DNA of 64,000 nucleotides. It comes from Rheinheimera sp. A13L (GTDB taxonomy: Bacteria; Pseudomonadota; Gammaproteobacteria; Enterobacterales; Alteromonadaceae). Shown piece by piece: positions 1-10,500 of the stretch. The stretch covers positions 62,001 through 126,000 of the forward strand of contig NZ_AFHI01000045.1 in assembly GCF_000217935.1 (NCBI RefSeq). Reading direction: 5' to 3'. A program made the position numbers and the translations under genes. Below the pieces are notes generated by a model. That model did no database searches, had not been told where the DNA came from, and saw only the letters and a program-made list of their open reading frames with translations. The first letter of the stretch is position 1. Each line of letters opens with the position of its first letter.

Positions 1-3000
1 TCTCTTGTGGGGTTGTCTTTCGGTGCACCACACACTCGCTACAAATGACTCTCGCTAAATCAATTGCTTCACGACCAGAGAAGAGATCAAAATGTCCACC
101 ATTAATCAGTTCCATCTTCACTTCTTCTTTACAATAAGCCTGGATCTGTTGGCGGATGACCTCGCGTTTACTAATCAAATCGCTTTCCCTTGCGAAGATT
201 AACAGTAGTTCACCTGATAAAACACCACTGGGTTCGTAATCGCTGGCAAACTCTGATTGACGATTGAAAGCATTAATCACTGTATCAGTGTAATCAGAGT
301 CAGTAATGCCTTCATCTTCAAAATATTCAATTAATTCGTCATCTGAGCAAGGTTCGTCCTGATACCCCATTAACATGGAGTCAATAATTACAACCCTGAC
401 ACGTCGACCTTCAGCTTCCAGAGCAAGCGCCATTTCAAAAGCGATGTTGGCACCTACGGAAAATCCAGACAGAGTGATTTCTTCGTCTGGACATGACGCT
501 AGTATGCTCTTGGTAAACACGGCAATCATGCTTTCAAAAGAGTCAAATCCTTCTTCTCCGTTTAACGCCGGGTCTTCAAAGACTAATAACTCATACTGCT
601 CTGCCAGTGCCACACCAAACTCGTAAAACGAAATCGAGGACATGCCAGCACCGGGCACCAGGAACAGAGGAGGTTTATCTCGCGCAATATTACAAACTGG
701 TACCAGTATGCTCTTGTTCGCCAGGTTTTCTTTCTGCAATGAATCGGCTAGGCCTTTTATGGTTGGATTGCGCACAAATTCTGACGCAAGAATTGATTTT
801 TGTAGTTTCTCTTTCACCTCATACATCACTTTGATGACAAGTATAGAACTACCACCTAATTGGAAAAAACTGTCGTTTATATCTATTGTTTCCGGGCGGA
901 TTCGTAAAACACTTGCCCAGATATCAACCAACTGAGTTTCTAATTCAGTTGTAGGCTCCATCAACTCAAAGGGTGATTCACTCTCATTCCCGGTTAACTT
1001 CGCCAACGCATTTTTGTCAACTTTACCATTTATGGTGAGTGGCCAGTCTTCGACAATAATAATCTGGCCGGGAATCATATAGTCTGGTAGCTGCTCGCTC
1101 AGTGCAGACTTCAATGCCCTGCTAAAGTCTTTATCAGTGTCAAATTCTTTCGCGCCTTGTTTCTTAACATAGGCTACCAGATTAAGACTTCCATCAATTT
1201 CTTTGGTTAAGACGATTGCAGAGTCAACCAGAACATTTTGTGCCAGCGTTTCTTCAATCTCAATAAGCTCAACCCGAAATCCTCTTATTTTAACCTGATC
1301 GTCCAGTCGCCCCATGAATTGAAGATTACCGTCAGATAACCGGCGAACCTGGTCGCCAGTTTTGTATAGTTTACGATAGCTATCTGGCATGTTCTCCTGG
1401 TAAAAAGGATTGTCGACAAAGCTGGCATTTGTTTGGCGATCCTTGTTCAGATAACCTCTGGACAGCCCCGGCCCACTGATAGCCAGCTCACCGACGCAGT
1501 CCTTGGGAGTTAATGTCAAATCATGATTAATAATGTACACAGCATAATTGATGTTGGCTTTGCCAATCGGTATGACATCTAAGTCTAAACTACGAGCAGA
1601 TACTGGATAAGACGTGGCAGTAATGGTCGCTTCGGTAGGGCCATAGGTGTTCACCAATTGAGTATAGTCACCAAACTTTTCCATATGATTACGCGCTGCT
1701 TGCACAGAGAGTGCCTCACCGCCAACAATAACCATTCTCAAAGACATTATCTCAGCATGCTTAGGATATGAAACCATTGATGACCAAAACGCTGTAGGCA
1801 GAGATGCCACTGTAATCTTGTGGCGATTACAAAACTCACTAAACGCTGCAAGTCCCTGAACACATTCTTTATCTTTAATTACCAGGGTCGCACCACTGCA
1901 CAAAGCGCCGAAAAACTCCTCAACAAAGATATCAAAACTCAGGCTGGAGAACTGCAATACTCTGTCTGTATCCGAAAATCTATATTCTTTGCTTATATGA
2001 AGCTGATAATTCACCAAAGCCTGATGGCCAATCATGACACCTTTGGGTTTCCCTGTAGAGCCTGAAGTATATATGACATACGCTAAGCCAGGAGATCTAT
2101 TCGCAACCTCTTGCGGTGCTAAATTGGCTACTGAGTAACCAGCGCAGGTGTGCTGGTTTTGCGATTTGTCACTCAAGCCATCCAGTGAGATGACCTGGCC
2201 TTTATAGGATTGCAACACATGCTTACTATTACTTTGTGTCAGTATTAAATCGAGCTTAGCGTCCTCCATTATGTAGGAGAGGCGTTCGGCAGGATAGTTA
2301 GGATCCAGGGGGACATAAGCAGCGCCCGCTTTCAAAATAGCAAAGATAGCTATGGCAACATCCAAAGAGGACTCTGCGCAAATCCCCACCCGGCTATTTT
2401 CTTGTATCGCTTTTGAATCCAGCAAGTGGCGGGCCAACTGGTTTCCTCGCTCATTTAACTCCCTATAAGTTAAACTAGTTTCACCGAAAACCACGGCAGA
2501 TTTATCAGTGTGCAAAGAAACTACCGCTTCAAATAGATGATGTATAAGCGAGTTGTTTTTCTCCGGTACTATATCGTTATTATTTTCTGTGAGGTCAGCA
2601 AAATCCAGAGAGGACAAAAAGGGTAGCTGTGAAATCTTTAGCTGGCTAATGTCGTCATGGCTTACCATTTCAGCCAATACTCTGCTCAAGCTAGCGCCCA
2701 GGCTTTCAATGAAGGCTTTAGAAAACAGCTCCACATCAAAGGTCCAGCTGATGGCAGCACTTTGCTCATTGATCTCAATATCGATTTCTAAGTCGAACTT
2801 TGTTTGGGTGTCGGTTTCTTCTATCGGGGACAGCTCGATGTCTCCTGCCAACTGCAAAAATTGCTGATTTTTATCAGCAGAGTTGAATACACCAAAATTA
2901 TCCGCCATTCCAATATGGATTTGAAACAGTGGATTGTATGACTTAGAACCTGATAGCTTTAGCATTCCTACTAGTTGGTCAAATGATATATCCTGATTCC

Positions 3001-4186
3001 GCTGCGCTTCCAGATTGACTTTTCTGACATAGCTCAGATATTCACCTAATACCTCCTGCTGTATTTTTGTTCTAAGCACCAGACTATTGATAAAAAGTCC
3101 AATTGAGTTTTCCAGTTTCTTATCTGTTCGATTAGCAACGGAGGTTCCCATAGCAATATCAGTGCTATTACTAAACTTGGATATCACTAATGACAGAGCT
3201 GCATGAATAAACATAAAAGGCGTCATTTTGTGCTTTCTGGCTGCAATCAGGATCCCTTGTGTTAATTCAGTATCGAAGCTCTGCTGAATTACATCACCTG
3301 CGATTCCCTTGGTATCAGGCCGATACCCCTTCAAAGGCAATCTATGCAGAATAGGTAAATCTTCGAGGTTCTGTTGCCAGAACTCCAATTGGGCTGCAAA
3401 CTTATTTGACTCCAGCAAGTTGTACTGCCAATCAGCAAAATCAGCATACTGAATATCAAGACTGGGTAACAGCACCTCCTCGCCCAGTGAAAACGCGCGG
3501 TAACACTCGGCGAACTCATTAAACAGCAATTCCATTGACCAGCCGTCAGCAGCAATATGATGCAAGCTTAACAGCAAGGCACTTTTTGAGTGACCAAGTC
3601 TGATTAAACTTGCTCTGAGCATTAGGTCCTTTGACAAATCAAATGGCTGCGAGTTATGAAAATCCATGCTCGATGCCACAGCCTTTTTTTGAGCATCTTC
3701 AAAAAGATGACTAAAATCTTCTCTCTTTAAATTAAAGGTAACGTTCTCCAAAATGTGTTGGATGACAATACCACTTTCATCTTTATATACAGTGCGGAGT
3801 ACCTCATGACGATTAATGATGTAGGCAAACGCTTTTTCGACAACCTCACTATCCAGATTGCCCTGAACCCAGAAACCAGCGGTAATATTGTATTCGGGAC
3901 TTTGACCGTTCAGGTGATCGATATACCAAATTCGCTGCTGTGCAGAAGATAACCTGTTTGATCTGTCAGAGTTGGCCTGCAGTGGCGTTGTGGTGAACCG
4001 GGATTCATCAACAGCGCTATCCTGCTCTCTCAATGAACTGATGATGGTCTCTTTGTGCTGCTTTATGAGCTGCAAAAGATCATCACTTAAAGCCCCTTTC
4101 TTTGACTTAAACTTCAGTTTCTCATTGTCTAAATAGAGGTAAACCCCTTTTGAAGTCGCAAGGTTAATAACCTCGTTAGTTCCCAT
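1..4186 (-). CDS. NRPS6, termination module (betaHD-C-A-T-TE), cut by left edge
   Basis: Last module of the assembly line: it should load amino acid 11, condense it and release the peptide. About 1395 codons are visible and the C-terminus lies outside the window. Order: TubC-type docking domain (about 1-55), LCL-type condensation domain (about 78-500, HHIAADG with the histidines at 209-210), adenylation domain (about 525-1035), carrier domain with GGSS (Ser1114), and an alpha/beta-hydrolase thioesterase with GFSVG (Ser1243). The specificity code read by eye is D-I-E-A-I-G-T-I-T-K; the acidic Glu at the position equivalent to GrsA 239 suggests a basic substrate. ATG at 4186 is preceded by AAGGGG at 7-nt spacing and overlaps the stop of a 47-codon ORF (TAATG). 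It lies 380 nt downstream of NRPS5, the largest gap between NRPS genes. Domain identities are certain; the substrate is inference. Confidence 0.95.
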   Translation of the reverse strand, partial: MGTNEVINLATSKGVYLYLDNEKLKFKSKKGALSDDLLQLIKQHKETIISSLREQDSAVDESRFTTTPLQANSDRSNRLSSAQQRIWYIDHLNGQSPEYNITAGFWVQGNLDSEVVEKAFAYIINRHEVLRTVYKDESGIVIQHILENVTFNLKREDFSHLFEDAQKKAVASSMDFHNSQPFDLSKDLMLRASLIRLGHSKSALLLSLHHIAADGWSMELLFNEFAECYRAFSLGEEVLLPSLDIQYADFADWQYNLLESNKFAAQLEFWQQNLEDLPILHRLPLKGYRPDTKGIAGDVIQQSFDTELTQGILIAARKHKMTPFMFIHAALSLVISKFSNSTDIAMGTSVANRTDKKLENSIGLFINSLVLRTKIQQEVLGEYLSYVRKVNLEAQRNQDISFDQLVGMLKLSGSKSYNPLFQIHIGMADNFGVFNSADKNQQFLQLAGDIELSPIEETDTQTKFDLEIDIEINEQSAAISWTFDVELFSKAFIESLGASLSRVLAEMVSHDDISQLKISQLPFLSSLDFADLTENNNDIVPEKNNSLIHHLFEAVVSLHTDKSAVVFGETSLTYRELNERGNQLARHLLDSKAIQENSRVGICAESSLDVAIAIFAILKAGAAYVPLDPNYPAERLSYIMEDAKLDLILTQSNSKHVLQSYKGQVISLDGLSDKSQNQHTCAGYSVANLAPQEVANRSPGLAYVIYTSGSTGKPKGVMIGHQALVNYQLHISKEYRFSDTDRVLQFSSLSFDIFVEEFFGALCSGATLVIKDKECVQGLAAFSEFCNRHKITVASLPTAFWSSMVSYPKHAEIMSLRMVIVGGEALSVQAARNHMEKFGDYTQLVNTYGPTEATITATSYPVSARSLDLDVIPIGKANINYAVYIINHDLTLTPKDCVGELAISGPGLSRGYLNKDRQTNASFVDNPFYQENMPDSYRKLYKTGDQVRRLSDGNLQFMGRLDDQVKIRGFRVELIEIEETLAQNVLVDSAIVLTKEIDGSLNLVAYVKKQGAKEFDTDKDFSRALKSALSEQLPDYMIPGQIIIVEDWPLTINGKVDKNALAKLTGNESESPFELMEPTTELETQLVDIWASVLRIRPETIDINDSFFQLGGSSILVIKVMYEVKEKLQKSILASEFVRNPTIKGLADSLQKENLANKSILVPVCNIARDKPPLFLVPGAGMSSISFYEFGVALAEQYELLVFEDPALNGEEGFDSFESMIAVFTKSILASCPDEEITLSGFSVGANIAFEMALALEAEGRRVRVVIIDSMLMGYQDEPCSDDELIEYFEDEGITDSDYTDTVINAFNRQSEFASDYEPSGVLSGELLLIFARESDLISKREVIRQQIQAYCKEEVKMELINGGHFDLFSGREAIDLARVICSECVVHRKTTPQE

Positions 4187-4329
4187 TATTTTTCCCCTTG
4201 CAATGTTGAGGTTTTACTCAGAACAGCGGCGCATTGCGCAATATCTTCAATGCTCTTGCAGACCTGTTGTTGTTTGTTCATCCCATGTGAAACAACACAT
4301 TTGCTACAGCTTCTTTTTAAATTATCCAT
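4186..4329 (-). CDS. possible small Cys-containing ORF coupled to NRPS6 (47 aa)
   Basis: A 47-codon ORF that starts MDNLKRSCSKC and has four cysteines (C8, C11, C24, C33) and no hydrophobic segment. Its TAA stop shares one base with the ATG of NRPS6 (TAATG), and the NRPS6 ribosome binding site lies inside its last codons, which is the usual arrangement for translational coupling. Its own ATG has only a weak GAG upstream; a TTG three codons further up is an alternative. I do not recognise a family and it is not MbtH-like. It may be a real small protein, a coupling leader, or chance. Confidence 0.3.
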   Translation of the reverse strand: MDNLKRSCSKCVVSHGMNKQQQVCKSIEDIAQCAAVLSKTSTLQGEK

Positions 4330-4485
4330 GCTCAATTGCCAGATGTTTTGTACTTATCTACAACACGAAATTTTTCAGACAAATACCTATTATTACACCG
4401 TGATTTATTGGCTGTTTAGCATTTAAAACGCATTAATTTAGAATTAAAACTACGCCAGTTAAGCACAAATAATATAAAACCGATT

Positions 4486-4513
4486 GGAAACGTCTTACGC
4501 GTGAGACGTTTCC
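4486..4513. terminator. strong hairpin between NRPS5 and NRPS6
   Basis: Perfect 10-bp inverted repeat (GGAAACGTCT / AGACGTTTCC) around an 8-nt loop containing ACGCGT, 53 nt past the NRPS5 stop. On the coding (minus) strand it is followed by AATCGGTTTT rather than a clean U tract, so it may be a weak terminator, an attenuator, an RNA-stabilising stem or a palindromic operator. The remainder of the 380-nt gap holds only the small ORF described separately. Confidence 0.5.
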
Positions 4514-4566
4514 ATTTACCTTGTTATCCACGAAAAGATTCATACACCGAAGAGCTAAAGACCAGA

Positions 4567-7500
4567 CTAGATCTCCCCTTCTTCTGTAAACTCTTCGGAA
4601 CTACTTTTTACTATCTCTTTAGCGAGTATTAGCTTATTGAGTTTAAAGACTACCAGATCAATTTTATAAGCCATCTCTTCCAGGTCTTCGACATCGAAAA
4701 TCGTTTTGATGTCGAATCGCTCTTTGCCGCTTAAGAAGTGGTGCTCTATTTCATTGGCTAACCTAACCGCCATCAATGAATGACCTCCAAGCTCAAAGAA
4801 ATTAGCACGAATGCTGAGCTCACTTTGATTAAGCTGTAACAGCCCTGCAATTATGCTCACAAGATCACGTTCTGTTTCACTTTGAGGAGCTTTGTATTCA
4901 ACCAACTCATAGTCCATGGCTACTTTGGGTAGACATTTGTGATCAATTTTTCCGTTGGTATTTAGCGGCCAGTCCGTCACTTTTATAAACGCGGATGGAA
5001 TCATATAGTCTGGGAGCTCTTGCAACAACCAATTTTTGTAATGCAAGCTGGTTTCTTGCCAATTATTCTGCTGAGTTTTTGGTTCCACATATGCAATCAG
5101 CTTATTCTCACCATTAGCTGCCTTAACCACGACAACTACACAGGACTGCACATCCGGGCAATAGGTCAACTGTTGCTCTACAGCTCCTGGTTCTACCCTG
5201 AAACCTCTGATTTTCACCTGATTATCTTGTCGACCTATATACAGCAACTCTCCGTCAGAACTAAATCGTACCAAGTCTCCTGTGCGATACATTTTCTGTC
5301 CAAGAGTTGCTGAAAATGGATCCGCCACAAAACGTTCAGCAGTTAAGTCTTCTCTGCCTAAATATTCTCTTGCCAGGCATTCCCCGGCCACATAAAGCTC
5401 GCCTACCGCACCGAATGGAGTAAGTCGCTGATGATGATCTAATACATAAACTCTGGTATTCATCAGGGGTTTACCAATTGTGGGAAACTCAGGCCAGCTG
5501 TCCGGTTCGCCTTTTAACGCTAATGCCGTACAAACGTGAGTTTCAGACGGTCCATAGTGATTAAAAAGTCTTACCTGAGAATGTTCCTTAAAGAAGTGCC
5601 TGATGGCAGGAGTCACTTTCAGAGCTTCAGCCGTCGAGAATATGTATTTCAAATCCGTCAGGCGCAACGATTTGTTTCGTAAGTATTCACTGATGGTATT
5701 TAACATGGCATATGGCAGGTTACTTACCGTCACCTTATTATCCTGATAAAGCTGTATAAGATAGTTCACGTCAAGACGATGCACTTCTGACAACATGACC
5801 ACAGTGCCACCATGCACCAGAGGTAAAAAGATATCGACAAAACTCATATCGAAACCAATAGAAGCAAATTGCAATGTGACTATATCCTTATTGTCTATAG
5901 TCATGTCATTCCGCATACACTGTAACAAGTTCACCAGTGCCCGGTGTGGCATAGCAATATGCTTTGGTTCGCCTGTAGACCCAGATGTTGACAACACATA
6001 ACCCAGCGAATCCATATGACTTATGGCGTCATAAGTATCGCCCGCAACTTCACTGTTTAATGCAGAATTAATTAAGCAACAATGTTCTTCAGGAAATATA
6101 GACGCAGTATTTTCGCTCACTAGAGTCACTTTAGGTGTGATTTGTTGCCAGCGTTTTCTAATAATCTCTTCAGACAGAGCAACATCAAATGGCACGTAAG
6201 CGCCGCCAGCTTTTAAAATAGCCACCAACGCCACCACCATGTCAATACCCCGGTCTATACACAAGCCTATCAAATCATCGCTTCCAACCCCTCTTCTTTG
6301 CAGGGTAATAGCAAGACGATTACTTTGCCTGTCTAACTGAGCATAAGTAAGCAGTTCATCCTTGTAACGCACTGCAATTTTATCTGGTGTCTGCTGCGCC
6401 TGTTGCGCAATCATTTTGTCCAGAGTGAGCTCACAGGATTGGAGTGGGGTTGCCGGGTTAAACTGATGTAATAGCAGGTGAGATTCCGCTTCATCTAAGA
6501 GTTCAATATCAGCCACCGGAATTGTATCAGAAGACTTAGAGCCTACCTTGCTACATAGTGACTCTATAGCATTTTTCAAATGTCTCTGCATTTGCTTGAT
6601 GCGCTCTTCTTTAAAGATAGAAGCATCATAGGTCCAGCTAAAATGCAGCCCCTCTTCATCAATCTTCGCACCAATATCAAGATCAAATTTGGCATAGCTC
6701 TCACCACTGTCCAGTGGCTCAAAATTTACGCCTTCCAGTTCTATAGTCGTCTCTTCGTTAGTGTCCATAGTAAACAGGATCTGGAACAGTGGTGTATGTG
6801 AAGCCGTTCTTGATACCTTGCAGTGCTGAACAACTGTTTCAAAAGGCACATCCTGATGTCGCTGCGCTTGTAAGTTCACCTCACGAATATGACTAAAATA
6901 GTCTTCCAGAGACTGAAAGTCAGTGTTAACACGCAATACTAAGGTATTCACAAAAAAACCTATAATGGACTCCAACTGAGTATTGCGTCTGTTAGCAACT
7001 GGCGTTCCCACTACTATGTCATCGCTATGACTGTGTCTGGCAATGACCAAACTCAGAATGCCATGCAACAACATAAACATTGTAAGATCATACTTTTGTG
7101 CAACCTGTTCCAAAGAGCGGAGTATTTCTGGTGGTACAGAAGCAAAAAACCATTTAGCCTTATGCTCGTCAACCGTGCGCCGTGGATAATCCAAAGGAAT
7201 ACCATGTAGGATAGGCACATTTGCAAGCTGCTCTCCCCAATACGCTAACTGTTGCTGCATTTTATCACCTGCCAACCAGTCTTTTTGCCATGCAGCATAA
7301 TCAACATATTGCAATGGCAATGGTGCCAGCTGAGCCAACTCACCGCCTGCCAGTTGCCTGTACAGAGTGCTAAACTCTGTCAACAAGATACCGTCTGACC
7401 AGCCATCAAAAGCAATATGGTGAGTATTAATGAGTAACACGCCTTGCTTTTTATCGCCCAGATTATTGAGGCTAACAAAGGTAGCGCGAAACATGAGATC

Positions 7501-10500
7501 CTGACTCAGGTCGAAGGGCAAATTTGCATCCAGCACCAGCTGAGCCGCTAACTCTGAAGCTTGCTCCGCCTCACTCAGATGAGTTAAACACAGACGCTTG
7601 AGTTTAAATGAGTGTTCATCCAGTATAACCTGACAGGGTTGCCCTTCCATTTCTCTGAACACGGTCCGCAGTGTTTCATGGCGCTCAATGAGCAGGGCAA
7701 GAGCCAGCTCAGCTTGTTCAACATTGAACTCACCTGACACTTTCCATGCCGTCGGCATATTATACTGTGGAGAGCCACCTTCCAGTTGGTCAATAAACCA
7801 GAGACGAGTCTGGGCGTAAGACAGGGGAAAATAATTGTTGTCGCGGGGCAATACCGGAATAACTTCGGAACGGGAACTTCGTGGTGTCTGTTCAAGATTA
7901 GCAGCAAATTCATGGAATACGGGATAATCAAAAACAGCCGCTATATCAACATTCCAGCCAAGTTTAGACCTGATTTCGCTGATCAGTCGAATCGCCAATA
8001 AGGAATGCCCACCCTTTCTGAAAAAATGTTCATTACGACTGATGCTGTGAACTTTCAATAAACTGGCCCAGATCTCAGCCAGAGCCTCCTCAACAGGACC
8101 TTGTGGTGCCACCTGTTCATCAAAAATAAAAGCCTCAGCTTCAGGTGCAGGTAGTTGTCGTTTATCTATTTTTCCGTTGCTGTTCACCGGCAGTTGCGAC
8201 ATCAATACGATCCCCTGCGGCAGCATGTAGTCCGGCAAATTGGCAGACAGGCTTGTCACAATTTCAGATTTCGTAATTTCCTTTGTGAGGGTTACGTAAG
8301 CAATCAGGCGTTTTTCGCCATCAATTTCCTGCGGTATTACAGCAACGACACCTACCCCATCACATTTTGCCAGCTGGACTTCCACTTCAGCTATTTCGAT
8401 TCTATAGCCCCTGATTTTCACTTGGTCGTCAGTGCGTCCAATGAATATTAGGTTGCCGTCACTGTGATATCTCACTAAATCCCCAGAACGATACAATCTC
8501 GCATTTTTGTCAGACGAGAAAGGATCAGGAATGAAACGCTCTTGATTTAACTCCGGACGGTTCAAATACCCGCGACAAACTCCTTTGCCACCAATGTAAA
8601 GCTCACCCACACAACCGTTAGGCAACAAGTTTTGATACTCGTCCAGGACATATAGCTGGGTATTTTGTGTGGCTCGACCAATAGGGACAGTCGCATACCC
8701 TTGAGGAACACCAGACATCAAATAACTACTGGCGGTGACAGTGGTTTCGGTCGGCCCATAGGTATTATAAAGGGCTGCCATCTGTCCCGGTTTGTTAAAC
8801 CAGGCTGAAACATTTTCAAGATTAACCGCTTCACCACCAATGATAACGAGCCTCAAACTCTTCGCTACAGGAATAGAATGTTCAAAACAAAGTTGCTCCC
8901 AAAAAGCAGTGGGTAAACTTACCACAGTCACATTATATTGCTGACAGAGTTGCCAGAAATGTTTTAAATCTCGTCCAGCAAGCTCATTGCGCAACACCAA
9001 AGTAGAACCAGCCGCGAGCGCACCAAAGACCTCTTCTATAGCGATATCAAAGCTAAAGGATGAGAAATGCAGCACTGAATCTCTGGGTATCAGGCCGTAG
9101 TCTTTTGTGATGCCTACGACAAAATCCAGCAGCTGTCCATGTTCAACCTGCACTCCTTTGGGCTTTCCTGTTGTGCCAGAGGTATACATCAGGTAAGCAA
9201 GATCGTTACGACTAACGGAAGTTTGCAATTCTGGTAATGCTTCATCTGTTGCCTGCTCAAAGTCATTCTGCTGAAGCAGCATTTTAGGTAGCTTAAAGTC
9301 GACAAAATTTTGCTGTGCTGATGCATCCAGCAATAACAACTGCGGCTGTGCATCCGACAGTATGTCGTCCAGTCTCTGAGTCGGTAAAATACTATCCAGC
9401 GGTAAAAAGGCAGCCCCGGCTTGCAACACCGCAAGGGTAGCAATAATCCTTTCAAGAGTGCGCCCCATAGAAATGGCAACTATGCTTTCTGTTGAGACGC
9501 CATGCTCTGTTATTTTCTGTGCCAGAATGTTCACCTGATGCAGTAACTCTGCATAAGTTAACTGCCCAGATTCTGACACCACAGCGATTTGTTGTGGTGC
9601 TTGCATAGCATTGGCGGCTATCAGTTCAAGCACACTCTTAACTTCACCAATATCATGATGGTGTCCCTGAGATCTTAAAATTACCTGTTTCTGTTCAAGG
9701 CCGCTTAACAGAGATATATCCGACATTGGTGTTTGGGCTGTCAGACTCTGGTTGGTAAGCACATGACAAATGTTATCCATCATGATTGCCATACGGTGCT
9801 CATCAAACAAACCATGATCATAAAGCAGCTCCAGATACAAACCTTCTCTGGTAAATTCAACGGTAAGATCTAAATCAAAGCGGGTTGTGGCTTCGTCTTC
9901 TTCCAGAGGTTGTAACTCCAGTCCTTGTAAATCGCCCTCTTCACTTAAGGTATCATCCATACTCAACATGATCTGAAACAGCGGTGTATGTGACTTGTCT
10001 CTGGGTAAATTGCACAGTTCAACCAGCAGTTCAAAGGGGACATCCTGATTAGCTTGCGCATCCAGATTAATCTGACGAATATGGTTGAGGTAGTCTCCCC
10101 AGGAAAGGTGATTTGTATTGCTGCGCAGCACCAGGGTGTTGACAAACAAGCCAATCAACTGAGACAGTTCCTGTTTTTGACGGTTTGCCACCGGCGTTCC
10201 GATAACCAAATCATTGTTACCACCATGTTTTGCCAGCACCAAAGCAAACACCCCATGGATCAACATAAATGGCGTAAGTTCATAATGTTGGGCGGTTTGT
10301 CTGACGCCTTCGGTTTGACTCAGGCTCAAGGTGCGTTCGACAATGCGACCGCTGGTACTTCTGATTTTCGGTCTGTTGGTTTGCAGAGGAATAGAATGCA
10401 ATGTTGGCACATTTTGCAAATGCTGATGCCAGTAATCCAGTTGTTTTTGCAGCTTATCATGAGTCAGAGCATGGCGCTGCCACATCACATAATCACCATA

